Shown here one piece after another: positions 7,111 through 13,527 of a stretch of 13,680 bases of DNA. Source of the stretch: CBIHLX01 sp966210935 (GTDB lineage Bacteria > Patescibacteriota > Saccharimonadia > Saccharimonadales > Saccharimonadaceae). Location of the stretch: positions 1 to 13,680 of the forward strand of contig CBIHLX010000018.1 in NCBI GenBank assembly GCA_966210935.1, read 5' to 3'. How positions within the stretch are numbered: the stretch's first letter is position 1; each line of letters opens with the position of its first letter. Under the pieces are notes generated by a model. That model was not told the DNA's origin and made no database searches. It saw only the letters and a list, made by a program, of their open reading frames with translations. The position numbers were made by a program, and so were the translations under genes.

Positions 7111-7139
7111 AGTATACCGCTTATGCGTTATTTTGCCTA
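7111..7139 (-). promoter_or_regulatory. ftsA promoter, predicted leaderless
   Basis: The -10 box TATACT lies at 7116-7111 and the -35-like TAGGCA at 7139-7134, with a 17-base spacer. The start codon begins 8 bases after the -10 box, so transcription should begin at or one base before the A of the ATG. The -35 overlaps the -35 of the divergent murI promoter. Confidence 0.6.
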
Positions 7140-7161
7140 GCGTTTGAAAGGTGTGTACACT
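7133..7161 (+). promoter_or_regulatory. murI promoter, predicted leaderless
   Basis: The -35 TTGCCT (7133-7138), a 17-base spacer and the -10 TACACT (7156-7161) end 6 bases before the murI ATG, which places the predicted +1 exactly on its A. No Shine-Dalgarno sequence is present. It shares five bases of the -35 region with the divergent ftsA promoter, so the two polymerases should compete. Confidence 0.6.
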
Positions 7162-7167
7162 AACAAT

Positions 7168-7818
7168 ATGAAGCTCGGTGTATTCGACAGTGGGATTGGC
7201 GGCGAGGCGGTTGCTGCCGCACTCCAACAGACCTTTCCGGAGGCAGAAATCATCACGGTCAACGACCATGACAATGTCCCCTACGGCGAAAAGCCCAAAG
7301 GAGCTGTCATCCTTCTCACCAAGGCTGCCATTCAGCCTCTCCTAAAGGCGCAGTGCGATGTTATTATCCTGGCCTGCAATACTGCGACCGCCCTAGCGAT
7401 TGAGCAACTTCGTACGGACTATCCTGATCAGAAATTTATCGGCATCGAACCGATGATCAAGACCGCGGCAGCCACCACCAAGACCGGCACTATTGCCGTC
7501 TGCGCCACCTGGGCCACGCTTGGAAGCGAGCGCTATGCCGAGCTCGTCGAACGCTACGGTAAGCACCTGACTATTCTTGAACCAGACTGCAGCCAATGGG
7601 CATACTGGATTGAACACAATCAACTCAATCACGACCACGTGAAGGAAATCATTGATGAGGTATGCGGCAAAGGCGCCGATGTCATCGTCCTCGGCTGCAC
7701 GCATTATCACTGGATCAAAGATGATATCATTACGCTCGCACAGGGTCGCGCCACCATTCTCGAGCCGTCCGAAGCTATTGGTCGCCGCGTTAGCGAACTG
7801 CTTAAGATCCAGGCGTAA
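7168..7818 (+). CDS. murI: Glutamate racemase
   Basis: Interconverts L- and D-glutamate, providing D-Glu for the peptidoglycan stem peptide. Seen in 216 residues: the N-terminal GVFDSGIGG at 4-12 with the conserved Asp/Ser; VPYGEK at 37-42; the first catalytic cysteine in LACNTAT (C70); and the second in VLGCTHY (C177), followed by EPSEAIGRRV. Both catalytic Cys and their flanking Thr residues are intact. The protein is shorter than the usual 250-280 residues. The TTG codon at 7144 could extend it by 8 residues, but homology begins at MKLGVFDSGIGG, and the promoter overlaps that extension, so the ATG at 7168 is preferred. It is the only supported plus-strand gene here and converges on the DUF2306 gene with 3 bases between their stops. 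Confidence 0.94.
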   Translation: MKLGVFDSGIGGEAVAAALQQTFPEAEIITVNDHDNVPYGEKPKGAVILLTKAAIQPLLKAQCDVIILACNTATALAIEQLRTDYPDQKFIGIEPMIKTAAATTKTGTIAVCATWATLGSERYAELVERYGKHLTILEPDCSQWAYWIEHNQLNHDHVKEIIDEVCGKGADVIVLGCTHYHWIKDDIITLAQGRATILEPSEAIGRRVSELLKIQA

Positions 7819-7821
7819 CGC

Positions 7822-8313
7822 TTATTTTATGGCCTGCCGAGCAATCACTTTACTGCGATATTGCGCAAAGAAATAAAGGCCGCATATAAATAAGGCAGCA
7901 CTGATGAAAATTAGACTCACAAAGAGGAAAAAGAGTGGTGTCTGTTGCGTCGCCAGCTGCGGAATACGGCGCGTGGGTACGGCTATTACGCCTACCAGCG
8001 CACCGACGGACCCAAAATAACTGCCGATCATGTTCGCCTTATGAGCGGCAATATTACCCTTGATAGCCGCAAATAGCCCAAGTGAAACGGTCAAAATCGT
8101 AAATAACGACAGCCCATGCAGCCAACTAAATCCCTCGCTAACTCCTTGGATAAAGAACGAGCTCACGCAGACCGTATACATACTGACTACCCAAGTCCGA
8201 CCGACCATGCGGTGAAATCGATCACCCTTCTTGGGGCGTAGTAGTTGAAACGCACCGAGCAGCAAACTCAGTGAAGCCGTAATGGCATGGAGAATAATCA
8301 GCACCGTCCACAT
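7822..8313 (-). CDS. DUF2306-like four-helix membrane protein
   Basis: A 163-residue membrane protein with hydrophobic segments around 3-24, 40-58, 65-85, 97-113 and 125-150. The pattern matches the DUF2306 group: an early His inside helix 1 (ILHAITASLSLLLGAFQLLRPK), then a loop with FHRMVGRTWV at 33-42, a second helix ending SFF, a GLSLFTI helix, and HKANMIG in the next loop (residues 91-97). The regularly placed histidines suggest haem or metal binding, but this is inference and the function is unknown. It is 5 bases downstream of map without an obvious ribosome site, so it is probably co-transcribed and coupled. Family assignment is moderate. Confidence 0.72.
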   Translation of the reverse strand: MWTVLIILHAITASLSLLLGAFQLLRPKKGDRFHRMVGRTWVVSMYTVCVSSFFIQGVSEGFSWLHGLSLFTILTVSLGLFAAIKGNIAAHKANMIGSYFGSVGALVGVIAVPTRRIPQLATQQTPLFFLFVSLIFISAALFICGLYFFAQYRSKVIARQAIK

Positions 8314-8318
8314 AGAGA

Positions 8319-9074
8319 CTAGACCTGCGTCAATATTTCAGCGCCATCTTCTGTAATCAGCACTGTGTGTTCAAAGTGAGCCGCAAGGCTGCCATCACGG
8401 GTCGAGATCGTCCAGTGATCATCTTCGGTGTAGATTTTTTCCTTGCCCAGTGTCGCCATCGGCTCGATCGCAATCGTATCACCCGGCTGAAGCAAGACAC
8501 CCGTTCCCTTGCGGCCATAGTTGGGAATTTCTGGCGGCATATGCATCTCAAGCCCGACACCATGACCAACAAGTTCACGAATAATCCCAAGTTTGCCCTG
8601 CATAAGCACTTGCTCAATCGCGGCGCCAATGTCACCCGTATAAACCGGACCCTTAATCGAGTCAATTCCAGCATAGAGGCTGCGCTCTGTGACATTTAAT
8701 AAGTGCTTGATTGCACCTTTTGGCTCCTCGCCAACTACCATCGTAAATGCTGAGTCGGTCTTCATTCCTTTGTAGGTAATAACGAGGTCAAAGCCGACCA
8801 CATCGCCTTTCTCAAAGCGGTAGTCAGTCGGGACGCCATGAACAATCTGATCATTAGTGCTGATGCAGATCACTGCTGGAAAATTCACCTCACTAGTCTT
8901 GTAGGTCGCCACGGCACCGAGGCGCTTAATTTCCGCTTCTACCCAGGCGTCAACTTCGCGCTCACTCATACCGACCTGAACGTATTTCTTAATACCCTCG
9001 AAGATCGTCGCGAGCAGCTTGCCGCCTTCGCGCATTGCCTGAATCTGTGCCGGTGTTTTCGCTGGTTGTGCCAT
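8319..9074 (-). CDS. map: Methionine aminopeptidase, type I
   Basis: Removes the initiator methionine from nascent proteins in the cytoplasm; essential in most bacteria. Seen in 251 residues: the pita-bread fold with VHG (H79) in the substrate pocket and all five expected metal ligands, D96 (VVGFDLVI), D107 (KTDSAF), H171 (GHGVG), E204 (AIEPM) and E235 (HFEHTV). The second pocket histidine is H178 in EMHMPPEIPN, where the more usual sequence is FHExPxIPN, so the residue after His is Met rather than Glu. No N-terminal extension or zinc finger is present. Its ATG overlaps the adk stop by one base (TAATG), implying coupled translation. The adk-map order is common in bacteria. Confidence 0.96.
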   Translation of the reverse strand: MAQPAKTPAQIQAMREGGKLLATIFEGIKKYVQVGMSEREVDAWVEAEIKRLGAVATYKTSEVNFPAVICISTNDQIVHGVPTDYRFEKGDVVGFDLVITYKGMKTDSAFTMVVGEEPKGAIKHLLNVTERSLYAGIDSIKGPVYTGDIGAAIEQVLMQGKLGIIRELVGHGVGLEMHMPPEIPNYGRKGTGVLLQPGDTIAIEPMATLGKEKIYTEDDHWTISTRDGSLAAHFEHTVLITEDGAEILTQV

Positions 9075-9619
9075 TACGCTAAATTATGAGCTCCCAACTC
9101 CTCAACAATCCGATCATGCACCTGTCCGACCGTACCAGTTCCGTCAATATGAACAATGTGAATACCCTCTTCAGTCAGATAACTAAGGATTGGATACATT
9201 TCTGTACGATAAATTTTAAGACGTTCATCAATCGCTTCCGGTGTGTCATCTGCACGACCTCGTACTTCGAGGCGCTTCAACAGCTCACTCTTTGGTACTT
9301 CAAGGACAATGACCAGCTTGATATCACGGCCATGGTGCGTCTGTGACTCCACTAGCCACTTCGCCTGTGCGAGCTGACGCGGAAAGCCATCGATGATGAC
9401 CCGGTCGATGTTGGTGGATCGCGCAATCGCCTCGCCCATGAGCGCATTCACGCGAACCGGATCAACAAGACCACCGCCCTGCATTTGGGCGAATAGCTCT
9501 GGATCGCGCGTGTCGCGCAGTAACTGACCCGCACTCAGCCAACGCCAACCCTGACGAGCCGCCAGCATCTGTCCCTGCACGCTCTTACCCGCGCCAGCTG
9601 GTCCGAAAAATACGATCAT
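9074..9619 (-). CDS. adk: Adenylate kinase, short (lid-less) form
   Basis: Balances AMP, ADP and ATP in the cytoplasm. Seen in 181 residues: P-loop GPAGAGKS at 6-13, the AMP-side LSAGQLLR at 28-35, IIDGFPRQLAQA at 75-86, and RLEVRGRADDTPEAIDERL at about 116-134, where the usual zinc-binding or long lid is replaced by a few residues. Compared with typical adenylate kinases, the P-loop has GKS for GKGT and the AMP-binding TGDMLR is AGQLLR. A related nucleoside monophosphate kinase cannot be excluded, but DGFPR and R.DD strongly favour this family. AAGGAG sits 6 bases before the ATG, the clearest ribosome site in this operon. It lies 18 bases after yqeY. Confidence 0.92.
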   Translation of the reverse strand: MIVFFGPAGAGKSVQGQMLAARQGWRWLSAGQLLRDTRDPELFAQMQGGGLVDPVRVNALMGEAIARSTNIDRVIIDGFPRQLAQAKWLVESQTHHGRDIKLVIVLEVPKSELLKRLEVRGRADDTPEAIDERLKIYRTEMYPILSYLTEEGIHIVHIDGTGTVGQVHDRIVEELGAHNLA

Positions 9620-9637
9620 GTTTACTCCTTTTTGTGT

Positions 9638-10090
9638 TTAGTTCAATGCTTCTTTAACAAGTTTTGCGATCAACGCGCCGTCAGCGGTGTTGCCAGCCTG
9701 CGCTTTGACAGCACCGATCACCTGGCCCATCATACGGGCGTCAGTAGCGCCAAGCTCAGCGACCTTGGCGTCAACAATTGCTTTTACTTCAGCTTCAGAT
9801 AGTTGCTGCGGAAGATAGCGGCTTAATACTTCAGCCTCGCGGCGCTCCTCGGCGGCCGATTCTTCGCGACCGTTCTGCTCGTAGAGCGTCGCACTTTCAT
9901 GGCGCTTTTTGACTTCTTTAGCAATCACCTTTTCAATTTCAGCATCCGCGAGACCTTCGTCGCGCTTACCTTGGGCTACTTCTTCGTTCAAAATAGCCGC
10001 CTTGAGATTACGGAGAGTATCACCCACAAAACGATCGCCGCCCAAAAGAGCGGCTTTAGTATCGTCTTGCAAGCGCTGCATTAGCGCCAT
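9638..10090 (-). CDS. yqeY: GatB/YqeY domain protein
   Basis: A 150-residue, mostly helical protein of the YqeY family, related to the C-terminal tRNA-contacting region of GatB/Asp-tRNA amidotransferases. Its exact role is not established. Seen: LQDDTKAALLGGD near the start, DTLRNLKAAILNEEVAQGK (about 24-42), IAKEVKKRHESATLYEQNGR (55-74), EAEVLSRYLPQQLSEAEV (85-102), and the final GQVIGAVKAQAGNTADGALIAKLVKEAL, all family hallmarks. Length is typical. It starts 3 bases after rpsU, and the rpsU-yqeY pair is widely conserved, suggesting a link to translation. Confidence 0.94.
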   Translation of the reverse strand: MALMQRLQDDTKAALLGGDRFVGDTLRNLKAAILNEEVAQGKRDEGLADAEIEKVIAKEVKKRHESATLYEQNGREESAAEERREAEVLSRYLPQQLSEAEVKAIVDAKVAELGATDARMMGQVIGAVKAQAGNTADGALIAKLVKEALN

Positions 10091-10093
10091 AAA

Positions 10094-10309
10094 TTAGCGG
10101 ATTCCCAGGCGAGCTTTCGCCAGCTTATCTGCCTTGCGCTCTTTGCGAATAATCGCCTTTGCGCGACGCTCAGTCTTGCTGAGTGGCTTGCTGAAGCGCA
10201 TAGAAGCCTTGGCCTCTGCTAGCACACCGCTCTGCAGCACCTTGCGGTTGAAACGACGAATAAGGTTTTCGTTCGCTTCGCGTTCGTCTTTACGTGTAAC
10301 TTGTACCAT
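10094..10309 (-). CDS. rpsU: Small ribosomal subunit protein bS21
   Basis: A 71-residue basic protein of the 30S platform, located close to the anti-Shine-Dalgarno end of 16S rRNA. Seen: VQVTRKDEREANENLIRRFNRKVLQSGVL at the N-terminus, corresponding to the conserved bS21 helix (RxxENxxxALRRFKR...GxL in the family), a middle KASMRFSKPLSKTERR, and a Lys/Arg-rich C-terminal helix. It heads the rpsU-yqeY-adk-map-DUF2306 run. GGAG lies only 2 bases from the ATG and mostly upstream of the predicted transcription start, so the message is probably leaderless or nearly so. Confidence 0.95.
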   Translation of the reverse strand: MVQVTRKDEREANENLIRRFNRKVLQSGVLAEAKASMRFSKPLSKTERRAKAIIRKERKADKLAKARLGIR

Positions 10310-10318
10310 ATCTCCGCT

Positions 10319-10347
10319 ATTGTAACAGAGATATTGTTTTCACGCAA
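10319..10347 (-). promoter_or_regulatory. rpsU operon promoter, near-leaderless
   Basis: TACAAT (10324-10319) is preceded by TGT, giving an extended -10. TTGCGT (10347-10342) lies at a 17-base spacing. The -10 ends 9 bases before the ATG, so the predicted leader is only about 3 bases. It sits directly after the second pilin stop. Confidence 0.62.
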
Positions 10348-10356
10348 CCGGTTAAC

Positions 10357-10866
10357 CTAACCAGCAAATGACTGCCAGGCGTTATTATCATAGAACCAGT
10401 GACGCGTTGAGCCACCAGTACTAACGCCCGCATTGGTGCAAATGCCCGCACTACCACCCGTAAAGCCGTATGATGCCTCGCGCAGAACGCCCGATGGAGT
10501 ATACTCAAACACCTTTCCTGACTTTGACGAGGCCACCAAAGCAAACGTATCAATTGAACCTGAGTTCGGCCAACAGTACACAAGGTTGTAATACGAGACC
10601 CCATTATAGAAATGGTTTCCGTACGCACCTTTTGTCACCTTGAGCCCAAGATTATACATATCAACACCACTTGTCGGATATACCCCATCGGTAGTTGCGT
10701 ACGCCTTTAGCTTACGAGCGATCATGCTCATATCATTTTGCACCGCCACATCATTGGCACAGTTCTGAATGCCATTAAATGCCACGACCGTAATAGCAGC
10801 CAAGATAGCAATTACTACAATCACAATTAAAAGCTCGATGATCGTAAAACCTTTTTGCTGCATCAT
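10357..10866 (-). CDS. Type IV prepilin-like protein (second of a tandem pair)
   Basis: A pilin or pseudopilin exported as a prepilin and assembled from the membrane. Seen in 169 residues: a short leader MMQQKG, then FTIIELLIVIVVIAILAA, the class III N-terminal methylation signature with cleavage after Gly and Glu at mature position 5. After the hydrophobic helix comes a globular domain with C36, C98 and C143 and many Tyr/Gly/Ser, ending HWFYDNNAWQSFAG. AAGGGG upstream favours the start at 10866 or 10863. An ATG at 10881 overlaps the preceding pilin's stop (TAATG) and would add five residues to the leader. The N-terminal 30 residues closely match the upstream paralogue; the rest differs, so this is an old duplication with divergent heads. 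No prepilin peptidase or assembly ATPase is in the window. Confidence 0.9.
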   Translation of the reverse strand: MMQQKGFTIIELLIVIVVIAILAAITVVAFNGIQNCANDVAVQNDMSMIARKLKAYATTDGVYPTSGVDMYNLGLKVTKGAYGNHFYNGVSYYNLVYCWPNSGSIDTFALVASSKSGKVFEYTPSGVLREASYGFTGGSAGICTNAGVSTGGSTRHWFYDNNAWQSFAG

Positions 10867-10880
10867 CCCACCCCTTACCA

Positions 10881-11405
10881 TTACGACACCACCGGTAGCG
10901 CGTAGCGACAAACTATATCAGCACCTGACGCCGACGACCACATAGCGCGCGTCCCACCGAGCGAAGGACAAGAGCTGGTTCCGTACTGCAAGAAATACAC
11001 ATAGAAGCCCGTGTGGTTACTGCCATCCGGCATACTGTAATTTGCCGTATAGTTGATCAGCGATCCAGTACTTCGCAGCAATGAATTTGATGCACTGTTC
11101 ATATATGGCGACAATTCCGAAGCCAGTGCTGAAGTCTGTGTCGCGTTTGCCGTACCGTTGCAGTCATTCAGGCCCCCAAAGCACGCAATGTAACCGGTTG
11201 CGATAGGATATGTACTTTTATCAGCTCCATACGAAGCAAGGGCTTTGATATACTGCGTCATACCACTCACTATTTGTGAACTTCTCGCCCGGTTCTGGAT
11301 ACCGTTATAGGCGACAATTGTAATGGCCGCAAGAATGGCAATTACTACGATAACAATCAGCAGTTCAACAATTGTAAAACCTTTTTGTTTTGCGCCCACG
11401 TTCAT
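10881..11405 (-). CDS. Type IV prepilin-like protein (first of a tandem pair)
   Basis: Seen in 174 residues: leader MNVGAKQKG, cleavage expected before F10, then TIVELLIVIVVIAILAA with Glu at mature position 5, and an IQNRARSSQIV amphipathic continuation. The globular part carries C75, C82, C146 and C166, enough for two disulfides, the last pair possibly forming the pilin D-loop. It is Ser/Asn/Thr-rich, as usual for surface pilins. The ATG at 11405 is only 2 bases after GGG; a GTG at 11399 is 8 bases from the same AGGG and could be the real start, shortening the leader by two residues. It follows recJ by 39 bases with its own promoter and is separated from the second pilin by 14 bases. Confidence 0.92.
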   Translation of the reverse strand: MNVGAKQKGFTIVELLIVIVVIAILAAITIVAYNGIQNRARSSQIVSGMTQYIKALASYGADKSTYPIATGYIACFGGLNDCNGTANATQTSALASELSPYMNSASNSLLRSTGSLINYTANYSMPDGSNHTGFYVYFLQYGTSSCPSLGGTRAMWSSASGADIVCRYALPVVS

Positions 11406-11413
11406 TGCCCTTT

Positions 11414-11442
11414 AGTGTAATACATCGCTCTTATGGTTGCAA
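11414..11442 (-). promoter_or_regulatory. Pilin operon promoter candidate
   Basis: The -35 TTGCAA (11442-11437), a 17-base spacer and the -10 TACACT (11419-11414) lie in the short recJ-pilin gap. The -10 ends 8 bases before the ATG at 11405, so the leader would be about 2 bases. The -10 hexamer and spacer are identical in form to the murI promoter. Confidence 0.5.
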
Positions 11443-11444
11443 AG

Positions 11445-13136
11445 TCAGTCGCTCGTTTCAAGGTGCAGCAAGCGTCCTTCGACGCTCTTCCGCCCCTGCC
11501 ATTCATTCAACATCGGCTGAAACCACACCGTGACATACTCACCCGGCTCCACAAAAAAGTGCGGCGGCGCACTAAATGCAAGCGCCTGAAGCGGTCGGCC
11601 GGTCTTATCCTGAAGCTCAAGCTTTACATGCTGTGCCTCAGCTCCCATGCGCCGAAGGCCCGTTACAAGTACCGCTTCAGCACGCAAAATCGGCTCTGGA
11701 TTGGCGCTTCCGAATGGCTCCATCGCAGCGAGAGCATCCAACAGCTCCTCGTTTAGTTCACTGAAATCCACCACTGTCACATCTGCCTTCGGAAGGAGGA
11801 GTGCCTGTTGGTTGAATAACTTTTGTGAACGATAGAACTCATTGACGCGCGCTCGAAAGGCAGCGATGTTCGCCGTCGGAAGCGTCACACCCGCCGCTAG
11901 CTTATGGCCGCCGCCCTTGGTAATCAAATCATCACTTGCCCTAATTGCGTCAGCTGCACTGAAATCACCGTACGAGCGCGCCGAGCCCTTGGCTTCATCA
12001 CCCAGCTCTTCTAGTACATACGTCGGCTTCTGATATTTCTCAAGGAGCTTTGCCGCCACAATTCCAATAATGCCATGACTCCAGCCAGGACTGCTCACAA
12101 CAAGAACTGAGTCGTTCTTATACTGCTCAGCCTGGATGATCGCCTCTTTGAAAATCTTATCTTGCTCGCCTCGACGCGCCAGATTGAGTGCGTCTAACTG
12201 GTTCGCCTTTTCAAGCGCCAGCAGGCCGTCTTTTGCGCGCAACATATCAAGGGCATATTGCGCCGTCTCTAGGCGACCCGCCGCGTTCATGCGCGGACCA
12301 AGCCCAAAACCAAGATGCCTCGCATTCACCTGCTCAGGCTCCACTCCGGCCACTGTCATTAGCGCCCGAAGGCCAGGGCGTCGCGTCTTCGACAGCACCT
12401 TCAGCCCCCACGAAACGTGCATACGGTTCTCGTCAACCAACGTCACCACATCACACACCGTTCCAAGTGCCACAAGATCGAGTAGCCACTTTTCTTGCCC
12501 TACCGATAAGCCTTCAAGCCTTGTTTGAAGTGCCTGCACCAGCTTAAACGCCACACCCACTCCGGGCAGATCAAGAAACGGATAGATTTTACCCCGCAAC
12601 TCCGAGTCAGCCTTTAGCTGCAGCTTCTCGTATTCTTCAGGGTAATCCTGAAGGAGACGCTTCGGATTGATCACTCCGACCGCCGGTGGCTGCACCGGCG
12701 CCACGTTATGGTGGTCTGTAACAATCACCTCAACCCCAAGCTCACCGGCACGGACAATCTCTTTCTCGCTCAAGCTACCGCAGTCCACCGTCACTACCAA
12801 TGTTGCCCCAGCGGCGGCAATTCGCTCTACCGCATCAACCGTTAGTCCGTATCCCTCAACAAATCGGTTCGGTATAAACGCGTCGACATTCTCAAATCCA
12901 AATGACTCAAATGCATCGAGTAGTACAGTCGTCGCCGTCAAGCCATCGATATCGTAGTCACCATAAATAGTGATCTTCTCCTGCACCTCACGTGCTTTTA
13001 CGAGCCGATCGACTACCTTGTCCATATCCGGTAGTAAAAATGGATCATGTCCCGTCTCGTAGCGAGGCGACAAAAACAGCTCGCGCACCTCTCCCGTGAG
13101 GCCGCGAGCCTTTAAAATGTCCTCAAAGAGAGACAT
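11445..13136 (-). CDS. recJ: Single-stranded-DNA-specific exonuclease RecJ
   Basis: A 5'-3' single-strand exonuclease acting in recombinational and mismatch repair, with Mn/Mg in a DHH-family active site. Seen in 563 residues: motif I IYGDYDIDG at 57-65, motif II VTVDCG at 115-120, the DHH triad in VTDHHN at 139-144, motif IV LVALGTVCDVV around 221-231, GFGLGPRMNAAGR at 276-288, the DHHA1 part with SPGWSHGIIGIVAAKL (349-364) and GGGHKLAAG (408-416), and a C-terminal OB-fold-like region from about 455 to the end. All metal and phosphate-binding motifs are intact. Length is usual for a compact RecJ. It starts 3 bases after the winged-helix gene stop and is probably in the same transcript. Confidence 0.96.
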   Translation of the reverse strand: MSLFEDILKARGLTGEVRELFLSPRYETGHDPFLLPDMDKVVDRLVKAREVQEKITIYGDYDIDGLTATTVLLDAFESFGFENVDAFIPNRFVEGYGLTVDAVERIAAAGATLVVTVDCGSLSEKEIVRAGELGVEVIVTDHHNVAPVQPPAVGVINPKRLLQDYPEEYEKLQLKADSELRGKIYPFLDLPGVGVAFKLVQALQTRLEGLSVGQEKWLLDLVALGTVCDVVTLVDENRMHVSWGLKVLSKTRRPGLRALMTVAGVEPEQVNARHLGFGLGPRMNAAGRLETAQYALDMLRAKDGLLALEKANQLDALNLARRGEQDKIFKEAIIQAEQYKNDSVLVVSSPGWSHGIIGIVAAKLLEKYQKPTYVLEELGDEAKGSARSYGDFSAADAIRASDDLITKGGGHKLAAGVTLPTANIAAFRARVNEFYRSQKLFNQQALLLPKADVTVVDFSELNEELLDALAAMEPFGSANPEPILRAEAVLVTGLRRMGAEAQHVKLELQDKTGRPLQALAFSAPPHFFVEPGEYVTVWFQPMLNEWQGRKSVEGRLLHLETSD

Positions 13137-13139
13137 AGC

Positions 13140-13445
13140 TTAGATGTCAGCGGTTGTGCGCTTTGGGCGACCCGCACCAGCCTGCTGCTGTGACTTAATG
13201 ACGATACTTTGCAGCTCTTTAAAGATTGGGAACTGCTTGTTGGTCGAGTAAATTTTAGTGTTACCCTGCTTGTCACTAGAAAGAAAACCTACCTTTTCAA
13301 GGCGCTTAAGTTCGCGCTGGATGTTGCCCGGATCCTCTTTGATTAACTTAGCGAGGCCGCGGACATGAGTGTGAAAATCTGGATACTTCGCATATACTAC
13401 TACAATTTTCCGCCGCACTCGTGAAGTAATAAAAACGTCTAACAT
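13140..13445 (-). CDS. Winged helix-turn-helix transcriptional regulator
   Basis: A 101-residue DNA-binding protein. Seen: a first helix around LDVFITSRVRRKIVVVYAKYP (2-22), then HTHVRGLAKLIKEDPGNIQRELKRLEKVGFL, which forms the helix-turn-helix (about 25-55) with the recognition helix at about 38-51. A wing follows (SSDKQGNTKIYSTNK, 56-70), then a C-terminal dimerisation-like helix FPIFKELQSIVIK (72-84) and a basic tail GRPKR. This arrangement is like ArsR/MarR-type small regulators found repeatedly in CPR genomes (from memory). The frame stays open upstream to 13592, but that part is Ser/Thr/Arg-rich, overlaps a promoter and the end of the neighbouring gene, and is rejected; AAGGGAG lies directly before the ATG at 13445. 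The target is unknown; no operator was recognised. Confidence 0.85.
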   Translation of the reverse strand: MLDVFITSRVRRKIVVVYAKYPDFHTHVRGLAKLIKEDPGNIQRELKRLEKVGFLSSDKQGNTKIYSTNKQFPIFKELQSIVIKSQQQAGAGRPKRTTADI

Positions 13446-13491
13446 ACTCTCCCTTGAAATTATCTGCCTCGCTTCGGTTTTCGTTAGGTCT

Positions 13492-13521
13492 ATCGTACCA
13501 TAATCCGACAGCGCATCACAA
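13492..13521 (-). promoter_or_regulatory. Promoter of the winged-helix regulator and recJ
   Basis: TGG directly before TACGAT (13497-13492) gives an extended -10, with TTGTGA (13521-13516) at an 18-base spacing. The predicted start is about 40 bases before the ATG at 13445, giving a normal leader with a ribosome site. This is the main argument against the longer reading frame. Confidence 0.55.
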
Positions 13522-13527
13522 GGGTGA

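Noticed and set aside
7144..7167. TTG start adding 8 residues to MurI
   Set aside because: The extension runs through the -10 box, has no ribosome site, and glutamate racemases begin at the GVFDSGIGG strand.
7811..7830. Small hairpin with a T-rich tail between the convergent murI and DUF2306 genes
   Set aside because: Only about five pairs around a three-base loop, including weak pairs, and the tail TTATTTTAT is broken. It could be a weak terminator but is not strong enough to list.
10340..10359. Palindromic GGTTAACC/AACCGGTT bases between the second pilin and rpsU
   Set aside because: Overlaps the pilin stop and the rpsU -35, has no T-run, and the two short palindromes overlap without forming a stable hairpin. 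Possibly an operator, but no second copy was seen.
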